Shown here: in pieces, positions 46,601 through 57,844 of the stretch | Layout of the letters: every line of letters starts with the position of its first letter | How positions within the stretch are numbered: the first letter of the stretch is position 1 | Assembly: GCA_033064195.1 (NCBI GenBank) | Contig: JARBJD010000139.1 | Location: 62,001 to 126,000 of the forward strand | Reading direction: 5' to 3' | From: Blattamonas nauphoetae | Taxonomy: Eukaryota; Preaxostyla; Oxymonadida | DNA length: 64,000 nt | Made by a program: the position numbers and the translations under genes | Notes under the pieces: generated by a model | Databases searched by the model: none | What the model was told of the DNA's origin: nothing | Seen by the model: only the letters and a program-made list of their open reading frames with translations

Positions 46601-49600
46601 CAAACTTCTTGAATGTGTCTCTCACAACAGCCCGAATGCCATCAGAAGATTTCACTCTCACCCTGAAGACAACTCAGTTACCATCCGAAACTGTTTCTCT
46701 CACCATCACTCCAACTGACGTCTCCGCTGGTTTCATTCTCGTTGAAGTGTACAAACAGATCGACACTCTGAAATATGGAAAGGAATATGCAGTTACTGAA
46801 ATGAAAAGTTCATCAGTTGTCGGAGTTGTCACCGCTCTGCCATTCTCCACTCCAGCTGAACCAATCAGAATTACGTCTGCAGATTGCTCGCTGGGAGGAG
46901 TCCAACAGAAATCAGCACTCGTGACACTGACGGGAGTGAAATTGGGAGGAGGCAAGGACTTCAATGTGACAGTTCGGAAGATGGAAGGATCGACGCCAAC
47001 TGGTGGTGAAATTGTGCTGTCTGGAACACTCTCTGGTGGATGATCATCTCCCACTCACACCCACTCTGTCACGATCTTTGGGAATACCAATTCTCCGCTC
47101 TCATTCAAAACGAAGTATCTGATCACTGAGTTCAAAGTTGATGGTGCTGTTTCGATTGTGAATGCCAATGTCAATTTCACAGTTCCTGATGAACCTGCTC
47201 GTCTGACGTCTCTCGAAGCTCTTCTTCAATATTCATCGGACGAGAAGAATGCGACGATCTCTCTCTCGGGGATTGGGATGAAAGGAGACTACAATCTGAC
47301 GCTGTCTGTGAACTCTAGTGCATCAAACAACGTCACTCTCGATGCAACATTCGATGCCGCTGGACGAGGAACTGTGACTGCTGTTCTTTTTGACTTGTCC
47401 GATCCACCCGTTGTTGATCTGTCATACAACGCGCGATACGAAGTGGTTGATGTGACACAGGAATCCGATTCCATTTTCTTCGAGGATGAATTGGTCTTCA
47501 CCACAATCGCTGTTCCTCCTCGTCTCCTCTCCATCAAGATGAGTGAGTATTCGGTTGGAATGGACTTCGTGGAGCTCTCCTTCGGTTCGGTTGCTCTTCC
47601 AAGCGACGCCACATTCACACTGACGTTGGAATCTGTCCACTCTGATGCGACAACTCCTCATCAGAAAGTGATCATTCTCGAAACCGATGAATCGGGACAA
47701 CTCTCGCCGCATGAAGCTCAACTGTATCCGTTCGAGACCGAAGCCGAAAAGAAGAAGGGACAACTGGAATACGATACGAAATACAAAGTTTTGAGCCTCT
47801 CGAAAGGTTCCACGCCAATCCATTTTGAAGATATCCCCACTCGGATCCAAACGCCGATGGAACCGCCTCGCATTGAAAAATGCACGGCTCGAACACTGAA
47901 TTCCAGTCGAACAGAATTAACGGTCTCTCTGGAAGGGAGGAAGCTTTGGGCGAATCTTGGATTCCTCAGCCTCTCTGCAGAATCTGGCTGTTGGACGTCG
48001 ATTGGAGAAATCGAGACAGATGATGAAACACATTGTTCTGTTCGTTTTTTGACAGCAGGCGAAGAAGACCCCACTCACATCGAATTTGGGAAGGACTACA
48101 CTCTGAAGACAGTCTCCGTGGATGAGAGCAACTTTATTGTGAACGATGGAATCATCGTCAGAGTTCCCTTCCCTCCCAAAGTCACAAAGATGGAATTCTC
48201 ATCCTCAAACAGTCTGAGCACAGGCTGTTATGTGAAGCTGACTGGAACAGACCTGATTGTCGGGTACTCACTGAAGATCACTCTGAACGACTCACTCTTC
48301 GTCATCGCCACCATCATCTCAGAAACCGAAGCTCGATCCTCAGAGCTGCCAATCGGATGGCCAACCACGCTGAAACACAACACAGAATACACCCTCACAT
48401 CGATGGAAGCGATGAACGAAGGGGATGGAAAGACAATCTTCGATTCACCGATCGCCAACACGACTGGCTCTCCACTCGATCCTTTCGTGATTTACGTGGA
48501 TTCTGGATCGACATCAGATTCGACATTGTTTTGTGGGGATAAAGTGCGACCGTGCAGTTCGATTGAGGATGGATGGAAGATTGCAGAAGGGATTCAGATT
48601 TGGTCGTTTTCTGTGTCGATCGTTCACAACACGACTCAGAAAGAGCAAGTGAAAATTCAGTCTCACCATGACATTTTGATTGAATCGGGACCGTCGACGA
48701 AACCAGAACTGTTTGTGTCGCCTTCATCGTCATCATCATCGGAGTTGGAAGGAGAAGGAATGATTGAAGTTGTTGGAGGTCGATTGTGGCTTCGTGACGT
48801 TGATGTGGTCCTAACCAACTCGCCTTCGCTGATCTTCATTCGAATGGTTGGAGGACATCTGACAGTGGAGACTTGTTCACTCACATCGACATCTTCTGTC
48901 CTCTCGAATTCAGCCGACGTGCTCTGCTCGTGGAGTGGAGGAGCGATTGTTCTTGAACACGCAACCACCACAATCACGTCGTCAACTTTTTCGGAGATGT
49001 CGCATGGAGCGATCAAAATGAAGGGTGGATCGTTAACAATCTACACGTCTTCATTCGACTCGAACACCCCATCAGACTCGTCTTCCTTCCCATCTCTTCG
49101 ACACAACATTCACTGTTCAGGAGAAGGACAGTTGAAGATTGGGAGTCTGAGTGCAGGGGATGGAATGGAGACACCCTCAGCGTGGATCTCAGCGAGTGAT
49201 TGTTCGCTCACCGCAAAAGAAGAAATATCTAACTCACCGTTCTTTATCCCAACACTCTCGTCATCCTCCACGAGCCATCTGAACAAAACGGAACATGCGT
49301 TCTCTCTGACGATGGAAGGATCAACACTGATTCCTTGCTCTCTCTTCCTGGAAGTGTTTGAGAAGAAGAAAGATGGAAGTGAAGGACAGGCAAAACAATT
49401 TCCTCTCACTCAAGAGTCTGCAAGCCATTTCAACGACACCACAATCGTCATGTCTCTTCCTGTCTCGTCTCTGTCGGGATTGGACAAAGGTCTGGAATGG
49501 CGCGGACGGCTTGTGTATGGATTGAAGAAAACCACTGCATCGTTTGTGATTCAGAAGAATTCGGTGGATCGAGCAGCCCAAGCCATGAGGGAGAACATGA

Positions 49601-50631
49601 AGTGGTGGATCCCCGTTCTTGTCTCTCTGGTGTGCCTGCTCCTTCTGATCGTGTTGGTTGTGTTGATTTGCTGGCGAAGAAGACAGCAGAAGAAAGGAGA
49701 CGACACACAAGAGTTGACAGCGCACGAAGAATTAGCTCCGATGGATGCGGAGAAGATGGACATCGTGGACAACGATCCATCGCTCGGTGCTGTTCGAAAC
49801 AATTCAGCAGAAGGGAATGAAGTACATGTGATATCAGAAGTCGGAACGAACACAAAGACCTTCCTCAATTCAGGCACTGCTCCAAATGCTCATCTGTGTG
49901 TGGAAGCGATTCACTGCGAAGACCCGTTCGACACGAGGACAGTTCGGAAGGTGGACACGCTGTACAACATCCTTCACAGACAGGACACGCGTGTTGAATT
50001 TTCGAATCGTCGTCTGCAGAGAGATCTTGTGGAGGCATTGAAACAGCTGAGTGCGAAGGAGCCGATGTCGGAGTTGCTGACGAAGCTGAATCCGCACAAC
50101 GTGATTGTTTCGAAAGAGGGCAGAGTTTCGCTGAAGGTGAAGGAGGACGAAGCAAAGACTGATGGTCAAATCCTGACTGAGCAATCGGGTTTTCGGCCTG
50201 GTGTGTCGGGCCGGACGGGAAATGAGCAGGCAGGGATGAGATGGGAAGCGCCTGAAGTGGCGAAAGCACGAGAGACGAATGCAGAAGGAGGGAAAGGAGA
50301 ATCGCGGAAAGAGGTGAACAGAATACAGGCTTCGATCTTCAGCCTCGGTCTGGTTCTTTGGGAGATCGAGACAGGGTGTGTTCCATTTGGGGAGATGGAT
50401 GCAGTGAACGCCGCGCGCCAGCTGGAGACGGGAGTGCACCCAAACATGCTGTGGGTGATGAACGCGACACTGCGAGAGACGCTGATCAGCTGTCTGTCTC
50501 TGAATCCATCTGACCGACCGTCGTATGACCAGATTCTGAGTGTGCTTGATGGGCTCACTGGTCCTCCAAAGATCAACTTGGAAGCTCGACAGCAGCCAGC
50601 TTCTACCCAAAACGACCCATTCATAGCATAG
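43636..50631 (+). pseudogene. RLP5: giant receptor-like pseudokinase with one in-frame nonsense codon
   Basis: The ATG at 43636 starts a signal peptide (MILLSVLLSTLCYPTNS). One frame runs to the TAG at 50629-50631, 2332 codons, broken only by TGA at 47041-47043. There RLP4 has serine in TLASDSSSPTHT, so a TCA to TGA change is the likely cause. Order: N-terminal region and beta-helix to about 45340, Ig-like repeats to about 48480, CGDKVRPC module and second beta-helix, membrane helix at about 49598-49665, pseudokinase at about 49905-50570 with LTKLNPHN, RWEAPEV and NPSDRP. The last 3.1 kb are almost the same as RLP4 39120-42238, while most of the N-terminal half has diverged. Truncation at the nonsense codon would give a secreted ectodomain of 1135 residues without an anchor. 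Confidence 0.85.
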
Positions 50632-52835
50632 TTCTCGAAACGCAGATTGATCCTTGTTTGGATGTCTCTTGATTTGCACGTCACAACATTCTTGCTTTCA
50701 CTTCAATGGCATCGATATCTTCTCATCACACACCACACCATCACATTTCTTGCAATCCCCTCTCTGACACCTGCTCCACCGTCTCTCTCTCGGCTCTCTG
50801 TCGCGATTGAGCGGTCATTTCACAAGATTCTCTCACTCAACTATGTCTGTCGTCCAACGACAGGTTCACAGATTCATACACACCACACTCTCACCCACCA
50901 TTTGCTGTATCTCTTTCTTTGTCTTCGAGCCACAGCATCTGATTTGCTTTCTTGTGAGAGTGTGGTTCTTCGTTGGTTTTTTGGCACTTCAGTGTTCTTT
51001 TGTCCACATCACTCAACTCCATTTCACGACTCGCAGCGATCAAACTTTGAACCACAGCACTTTTGTTCGCTGTCTCGATATCTGTCCAACTGTGCATTCT
51101 TGCTCTGTTGATGTTTTCCTGGAGATTCACATCATAATCTCTGCTTTCTCGTTTCGCATATCCGATATGATGCTCATGATCTCACTATCTGCTCTCACTT
51201 CTCATTTCTCTTCGTCATGTTTTCTCGAACACGAAATATTTGTTCTAACAATGGTTTACAAAGCAAAAATGTTGAAAATGGGTACTTATTGCTGATATGT
51301 CCAAGTACAGAAATGGGGGATTATCTATGAGATGACCACCAACCTGTATTACGGGTTGATCACAAACAATCCAATCATTTCATCTTTGATTAAATCAGAA
51401 CGTTATCATTTTGGTTGAAGACATGATTTGAATAGTTGTTCGTTGAACCTCGAAAAAAAGATTCAAGGTTCGCGATTAAAACGAGAACACGACTGGCAAA
51501 GACCGAACCTAGGAAGAACAATCATGAAATTCGTCGCTAGATTTCATTGTAAATCCTGTTTTATCTCACTTTTTCTGAAAATAAAACCTTCATGAATCCT
51601 CTAGAGGGTCCGGGTCCCAAGTCGCCATCTGCAGACTCGTGAAACATTGTTGTGAATGAGTCGATCTAGATATTGTCTTCAGGTTTTTCGGGTTCACACC
51701 AATGGGGAAAACACTGATTTGTTCCTCTTTCAAACAAAATGTTCAAACAAGATATCATCATCAACTCGTTCCCGCCACTCTCTTCGATTTATTTGTCATC
51801 ATCAGACTTGAAGATGTAAAATGGGGGAGATCAAAGAGAAAAAGTGATAAAAATGATGATTCTCAGTCAAACTGTGTCACCAACCAAGGATCAAACGTTC
51901 TTGTTTCGTCTGATCGACCCTTACATCAACTTTTTGACCATTTCATCTCAATATCCACAAACTTATTTCTCTTGAAACAAATTTTCACAAAAAAGCACAT
52001 GAAAAACAGTGAATTGGAGGACTTGTAACAGTTTGTGATCGAATTGACAAAGTGAAGTCAATTGGAAATCCAATTGGCCAATTCGATCACCCCCAGAATG
52101 GGACTTTTCACAAGTCTGTTCATCATCGACGTACATTTCCCGAAAGACTCGACGAAACTGTCTCATCTCAAATTGTAGAGACAGTCATTGTCACTTCTCG
52201 ATGATTCGTGGGAGATTCCGTTCAATGTCATCAGATTTGTAACAAGTTCAATTGTGGGGAAAATTCAAATTGATCAATTGAAAAGTCAATTTGAAAGTTT
52301 TTGCCAATTCCTCAGAAACGTTTCCATTTGATCCAATCTGTCATTTTCCTGAAAATTGGTGGTGAAAATTAATCTCAAGAGAAAGAAGATGATGTTTGTT
52401 GAATAATGAATTGAAATGTATGAGTGAAAAGTGGATCAAACAAACTCCCAGTGCTTTTCACCATTCTTCAATTCCTCTCTCGAAATCACAGTGTCGAACC
52501 AGAGACTCCTCCACACACCTTGGAGTCAATCACACCCATCCAAAAATCATAATAAAAAGAAAAATCCATACCATCACCGTCTCATGCAGCTCTTCGATTT
52601 GACGTTTGGAAAGTGAAAGCGGACACTGAGGAAGATTGTGATGTCCTATCCAACTTCTTATTCTCTGATGAGGGGGCATTGTGTAAATGCTGTTCAAAAT
52701 TCTACTTTGGACATTTTCATCAGTCATTCCGGCTTCTGGTATTTAGGTCAAAAATAAAATACAAAAAATGGTCTGATTAAAATCGAGCCTTCTTTTTAGC
52801 GTTTTTAGGCACACCTCCTTTCCAAAACAAAGACT
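50632..52835. other. RLP5 3' flank and AT-rich intergenic region
   Basis: 50632-51200 copies the RLP4 flank. From 51200 to 52835 short frames (for example 51702-52028) show no domain. A nested palindrome lies at 52037-52088. I see nothing else I can support. Confidence 0.5.
52037..52088. repeat. Nested palindrome
   Basis: The outer arms are GATCGAATTG and CAATTCGATC, and inside is a second inverted repeat CAATTGGA/TCCAATTG at 52059-52076. It could form a cruciform or hairpin. No gene is nearby, so its role is unknown. Confidence 0.5.
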
Positions 52836-52839
52836 ATTT

Positions 52840-53961
52840 TCAAAAAAAGATGAATGGAAGGTGTCGTGATGGTTCTTCTCCAATAGTGTTTCCACTCTTC
52901 ACTCTCGTCACCAGAATCAAATATCTTTTCCACGGAGCGAAAATCGCAAGGTCCAGAGGCTGCATCAAATGTGTGGCATTGGGCACCAAATACAGTGGTT
53001 TGATGTTGTGTCTTCTCATTTTCAACTTAACAGCATCAGTCGGATATCGTACAACAGAACGCGGTCAATCCAATGGCAAAAATACTCCCCCGTAAGGTAT
53101 GCCGTTTTTTCTTTCGTAACAACTGCACAATGATTGCCTTGTTCTGCGCCCTCGTTCAAAAGACTTGTTTCGTTGATCTGTCCTTCAATAACGAAATAGG
53201 GAAACAAGCTTGTTCCATCTAGACATAAGCAAGCCTCCAAAGAGAATCGACATTCCGATCTGTCAATTCCGAATACTGTTTTCTCTGCTTCATCTAGTTT
53301 TGATACAATCACAACATTAGGACTATCTTCATACGCATGGTATCCAGTCTCGTCAACCTGGTAAAGAAATGTTGCTGGTTGACCATCAAGAATTCGTGTC
53401 ACTCTCTTTTGGTAGTCCTTGATCGCCAGGAGGCTAGCCATTGTTTGAGCAAGCTCTTTTGGTCCAATTGTATGCTGTTTTTTTGTCAGAATGCCTTTGT
53501 AGATATCCTGAATGCCAACTATTGCCAACTGGGCGACCTGCTTTGCTTGTCGCCCAGTCCCTGATGCGGGCCGGTGTAAAGGGATGGTCGGTCGAAGACT
53601 CGGCCACAATCTGTGCCACCAATTCCTGCTCCAGTTGTTGAGTAAATAATGACGATTTTTTCTTCCCATGTTGCTGGCGAGGCTTCACTTTGAGCGTCTT
53701 CAGAACTAAGCGTTTAGCACAGCCGACAACTCGTCCAATCTTTGCTTGGCTTAATTTTTTGTTGGTGGAGGCCGGAAGGACACTTTGAAACCAGAGTACT
53801 CGTTCTCTCGGGGTTGCCCGACCATACATCTCTTCGATGTGGTTTGCTATGCTCACAGCCCGTTCGTAGCTGACAACCTTTGTAAGTGCATTGACTGCAG
53901 CTTGTTTCTCCCACGTCATTGAAAACTTCGTATTCAATTCACTTTTTTCTAAATTTCGCAT
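52840..53961 (-). pseudogene. Pogo/CENP-B-like (DDE_1) transposase pseudogene
   Basis: The ATG at 53961 starts a frame with helix-turn-helix-like N-terminal sequence (SYERAVSIANHIEEMYGRAT; KLSQAKIGRVVGCAKR; RPVGNSWHSGYLQRHS). At a run of seven A on the minus strand near 53475 the sense passes to another frame carrying the first catalytic aspartate in YQVDETGYHAY (about 53340), then LCLDGTSLFPYFVIEGQ and LTGEYFCHWIDR. Near 53040 it passes to a third frame with the hallmark PNATHLMQPLDLAIFAPWKR. The DGHxSH box with the second aspartate is missing between the last two parts. Two frame changes plus loss of a catalytic block make it dead. A Mutator-like element sits 9 bp upstream of the ATG. Confidence 0.8.
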
Positions 53962-53978
53962 GTGATATGCGATCGTCC

Positions 53979-54213
53979 GGGTATTTCTATTGTTCGGTGA
54001 AAATCTCAAAGTCAGGTGAAAGTCTCGGAATTGAGGTGAAAATCTCAGAAATGAGGTGAAAAATCTCTAAAGTATCTTTTAAGCTGTTGATCGACTTTTT
54101 GATACTAGTGTAGTCGAGTGGGATATCACGAAAGCCATTCAATCAGCAGGCTGTGGATTCAATGCCCTCCGTGTCCATTTTTTCTTTTTTTATTTTAACT
54201 CCATCATGACTAT
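53979..54213 (+). repeat. Left terminal inverted repeat of the Mutator-like element
   Basis: It matches the complement of 56764-56999. The outer 90 bp consist of a tandem unit of about 20 bp (GAAAATCTCAGAAATGAGGT), more degenerate here than in the right copy. The inner part contains the tRNA-like segment. Confidence 0.85.
54101..54197 (+). ncRNA. tRNA-like Pol III unit candidate within the left inverted repeat
   Basis: It contains TAGTCGAGTGG at 54111, an exact A-box form. A degenerate B-box GGATTCAATGCC starts at 54155. GTGTC at 54171 could pair with GATAC at 54101, and the T-rich terminator TTTTTTCTTTTTTT follows from 54178. The span from 54101 to 54175 is tRNA-sized. The T arm and anticodon arm do not fold well by eye, so it is not a normal tRNA and no anticodon is assigned. 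It may be a tRNA-derived relic or chance. Confidence 0.3.
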
Positions 54214-55852
54214 TCTAGTAATTGTTCGTCCAACTGACATAGACATTATCACCCACTTTATTGAAATCATTGAACACGAAAAAACTAAACCGAGAATAAA
54301 ACTGGGAATCATGTCTTCTGAGGTGAGAAAAAGTTAAGTTGATCCAACCCTTTGTTCACCCACTTTTGTTGAGAATAGGACTGTTAGCGGTTTTACAGCT
54401 TGATAGCGTTCTTGAAGTGATGCACCTGCAAGATTGGCTTCTGTTCCGAGCTTTGTTTCTTTACAATAGGTGCGTACGTTCGTTTTGCTTTTCCCTCCGT
54501 TGTCTTTGATTCAAACACTATTTCCGTTTCCCATCTATCTTGTTCAGTTGTGGATGATGTTGAGGCTGAACACACATCCGAATCGTTGACTTCGAATTGC
54601 AGTGAATACTGAAATTGTTCGAATCAAAAAAGTTGGAACCTCAATTCGAGATGTAAAGAAGTAATTCTGAGGAAAAGAAACATAAGAAACACAAACTCAA
54701 TCCATCGATATGTCTGTCGTCGTTTTTCTCTGTGAGAAGCTGTATTCGAAAATGATCTTGAGAAGAATTTGTATACTGCACTGAGAGAATCAACTTTCTT
54801 CTCCGGTCTTCTCTTCTCCATCCGACCACCACTTCAATGATTTCACGTCAGAAAAGAAAGAATCTTTGAAAATCTCCTTTAAACAATGAACAACAAATGA
54901 GCCTGAATGCGACAGGTTGTTGGAGAGGATGGTAAAAGTGCATTTATGAGTCCATGCCTATGTATTCTTCACACTCCTGAATGAAAGACACGTGATAGGA
55001 TTCTGGGTGTAAAAGTTCTCTCTCGCTTTATTGTTCCAAACGGAATAGCGATGTTCTCTTTGATATCACCAAGAAGTACACACTCCCCGTCTCTCAGGTT
55101 CGCGAGATCAGCTATATGTTGAGAGCGCTGAATTGCTGCGTCCTCCTTGTGCATTTTCAATAAGTTCAGCGTGGACTGGTACTTAACTCTTCGCTCGGCT
55201 GGGAGTCAAAGCAGTTGATTCATTAGCACGCAATGTCCACACATATCGGTTCGATTCTCTGATACTGTGACACATCCTCCTAGATATGAGTAGCAGCGCT
55301 GTTTAGTGAGAGAGGAAGAAGGGAACATCGAGAGAAAGTCGTCAATCAGCTGGGAAGGGGGATTGGGGACACCCGATATGTGGAAAACAATGTGAACACT
55401 TTGGGCACTTAGATGAGTTGCATTTCATCTCTGCCTCTTTCAAGGATGCTACCATCACGAATGGACTTCAGCAAATGTTCAAGTTGTGTCTTATCGACAA
55501 TGGTGTGGAACGGTTGGGCAATTCGGCGTGAAGGAACGAAGTCTGGATCTTTTTTTTTTTGATTCAAATCCACCAAATCATCAGAGCTACAGGAATAATA
55601 CAGGTACGAGTCCGATGCATCATCTGAAGGATTGTGCTCTTCTGGGATGTAGCCATTATCCTCCGACGATGTTTCTGTGCGAATTGGTGTTTTGTGATCG
55701 CACGTCAATAAAAAACTGAAGACAAACCATCTCTCTTGATTTTGCATATCTCGCCCACTGTTTCTGCAATTTTTTGAGTTGTTGGGCTCACTTGCGTCGG
55801 GAGAATGTCACCAATCTGTCGGTTGGTTTCGTTGTCTTTCACAGTTGGATTA

Positions 55853-56642
55853 TAGTGGTGTTAGAAACCCGCTCTGGTTCATAAACCCGCAACCAGCGTG
55901 ACAAAACCGCCACTTCATTCATGAATTATTCTGTTTTTCTCATGTCCTCTACAGCAGTAATTAAGAAGTTTTTAGGGAAAAGTGAATAAGAAAAACACGT
56001 CAGTGAAAAGTGATATTCAAATAAATGGGCCATGATTCAAACGCAATTTGATGTTTCCAAGCCCATGACCCAATTCATGTCATTCAACCACAAAACTAGT
56101 CTCAATTCTCAAATCCAAATGTTTTTCAAATCCATCCGACCATTGGCAGTGAGATTCAGCGATTCATGGCTGAATCACAAAGTGTCAACAATGAAGTATG
56201 TCTCTTTCTTGAAATCATACCTGTGATTATCCGATAGATAGTACATTCGAAGAAGGAGATAATATCAGGATTCATACAGATATTGACGTCAAGAAGACAA
56301 CAGGACAGTGACATCGATGATTTTGCATTCAATTGAAGAATAGAAGAGAAGAAAATGAATCCGATCACTGAAACAACGTTTTTTTGAAGCTCACAACAAC
56401 GTACCCAACAAGAAAGTCAGAACAGATTAGTATTTGATGACGAAGCAGAGTCTCGAGAAAGATCAGTTTCAATTGCATCACTTCCCGATTGTTTTCGATA
56501 GATTTTTTCAAAAATGTGAGAAAAATAGAGGGTAATGTGAATAAATGGTGAAAGAGTGAGATTATGATGAAGATCATACGGTTGCGGGTTTTTGGACCCC
56601 CGTTGCGGGTTTCTGAACACTGGCGGGTTTCTAACACCACTA
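55853..56642. mobile_element. 790-bp non-autonomous DNA transposon (TIR starts TAGTGGTGTT) nested in the Mutator-like element
   Basis: The inverted termini are TAGTGGTGTTAGAAACCCGC and its complement, with further AAACCCGC repeats inside both ends. It is flanked by TTA at 55850-55852 and 56643-56645. The TAGT start, internal AAACCCG units and 3-bp T-N-A duplication match the style of the RLP1 element (5353-5828), so the two appear to belong to related families. It has no gene of its own. Confidence 0.8.
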
Positions 56643-56763
56643 TTAAGTTCGAATTAGACCTTGTGATGTGAATACACAGAAAAATGATGATTGCATCCTT
56701 CAAAAGAAAAGAGAAGTCGAAAAATGGAGAAGTGAGACAAAGTTGGAATGAAAGGATGTCTGC

Positions 56764-56999
56764 ATAGTCATGATGGAGTTAAAATAAAAAAAGAAAAAAT
56801 GGACACGGAGGGCATTGAATCCACAGCCTGCTGATTGAATGGCTTTCGTGATATCCCACTCGACTACACTAGTATCAAAAAGTCGATCAACAGCTTAAAA
56901 GATACTTTAGAGATTTTTCACCTCATTTCTGAGATTTTCACCTCATTTCTGAGATTTTCACCTCATTTCTGAGATTTTCACCGAACAATAGAAATACCC
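56764..56999 (-). repeat. Right terminal inverted repeat of the Mutator-like element
   Basis: Complement of 53979-54213. It includes three clean copies of a 20-bp unit (CACCTCATTTCTGAGATTTT) at about 56928-56985 and the complementary copy of the tRNA-like segment. Confidence 0.85.
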
Positions 57000-57008
57000 C
57001 GATCGTCC

Positions 57009-57844
57009 CTTTCCTTGAAAAAATGAGACACAAGGCGACCCACTGTCTCCTTCGAATCTCAGAACACATCTCAAGTCACAGAGGATCGACAGTGATTACA
57101 GGTCCTCCACCACCCTCTCTCTCCGATCTTTCCCGCCTAAAAGATGTGTTCTGTGAATGAGAGTCCGTGAGAGATGTCCATTCATTCCACATCTCCTTAT
57201 CAAGACAATTCTTGCTTTCTTCTTGTCCTTCGGTTTTCGATGAGATCGCAAATCGATGTACACCATCTTGAAAATGATCATTTTCCTCTGAATGCCATCA
57301 CTTTAGCAGAAATCAAAAAAGACAGCCTGACGAACCTATTCGTGTGGATGACACAGCTATTGTTTAACTTCGTATCTAACCCGTTTCACTCACTCTGTGT
57401 GGACCGGTTGGCCCAGCAAGTTTGTCAATGAGGTGAAAGAGACAGAAGATAGCCTTTTCTCACTTCAATTCATCTGTGTGACATCCCCCATTGTCATTTA
57501 CACGATTCGTGTACCATAATGTGTCAAGTTTCGGATCATTTCTTGATGCTAATTTTTCCTCCTCAATGCCCAATTGGCTTTCTCTCAGGAAGAGTGTCCG
57601 TTTGCATTGGGGTGAGACTGATTGACAATGTGGTCAAGCTGTCGATGAATCGACGGAGAAATAGAGTACGTGCAGAGAATCGTGAACATGATGGATTATG
57701 CAGACCAAAAAGTGTTCGGAAAAAACCGAAAGATGGAAATATAAATTCTGCAAGCCTGACTGACGTCGTGTTTGTTTAAAGTTCCACCATTTCATGCTTT
57801 ATTTCTATCTTATCTTTTCCTACAAAAGACGGAGAGATACAGTT
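57009..57844. other. Intergenic region with no recognisable gene
   Basis: Short frames only (57174-57431, 57519-57779), without domains or relatives in the window. No Tc1-type inverted terminus could be recognised for the neighbouring transposase. Confidence 0.45.

Larger units (their letters stand above)
53979..56999. mobile_element. 3.0-kb Mutator-like element with 236-bp inverted repeats
   Basis: The terminal inverted repeats are 53979-54213 and 56764-56999, starting GGGTATTTCTATTGTTCGG. The target duplication is the 9-bp CGATCGTCC at 53970-53978 and 57000-57008. Long inverted repeats with a 9-bp duplication are characteristic of the Mutator superfamily. The interior has only short minus-strand frames, such as an acidic Ser/Asp-rich frame at 55409-55747, with no transposase that I can recognise, so this copy is probably non-autonomous. 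It contains a second element at 55853-56642. It landed just 5' of the pogo-like transposase pseudogene. Confidence 0.85.

Noticed and set aside
12392-47043. Alternative genetic code with TGA as sense
   Set aside because: TGA ends several frames and the two internal TGAs would stand for different residues by alignment.
51702-52028. 108-codon frame
   Set aside because: It is AT-rich, has no motif and no relative in the window.
55409-55747. Acidic 112-codon frame inside the Mutator-like element
   Set aside because: It is low-complexity Ser/Asp-rich sequence with no recognisable transposase motif; it may be a relic but cannot be supported as a gene.
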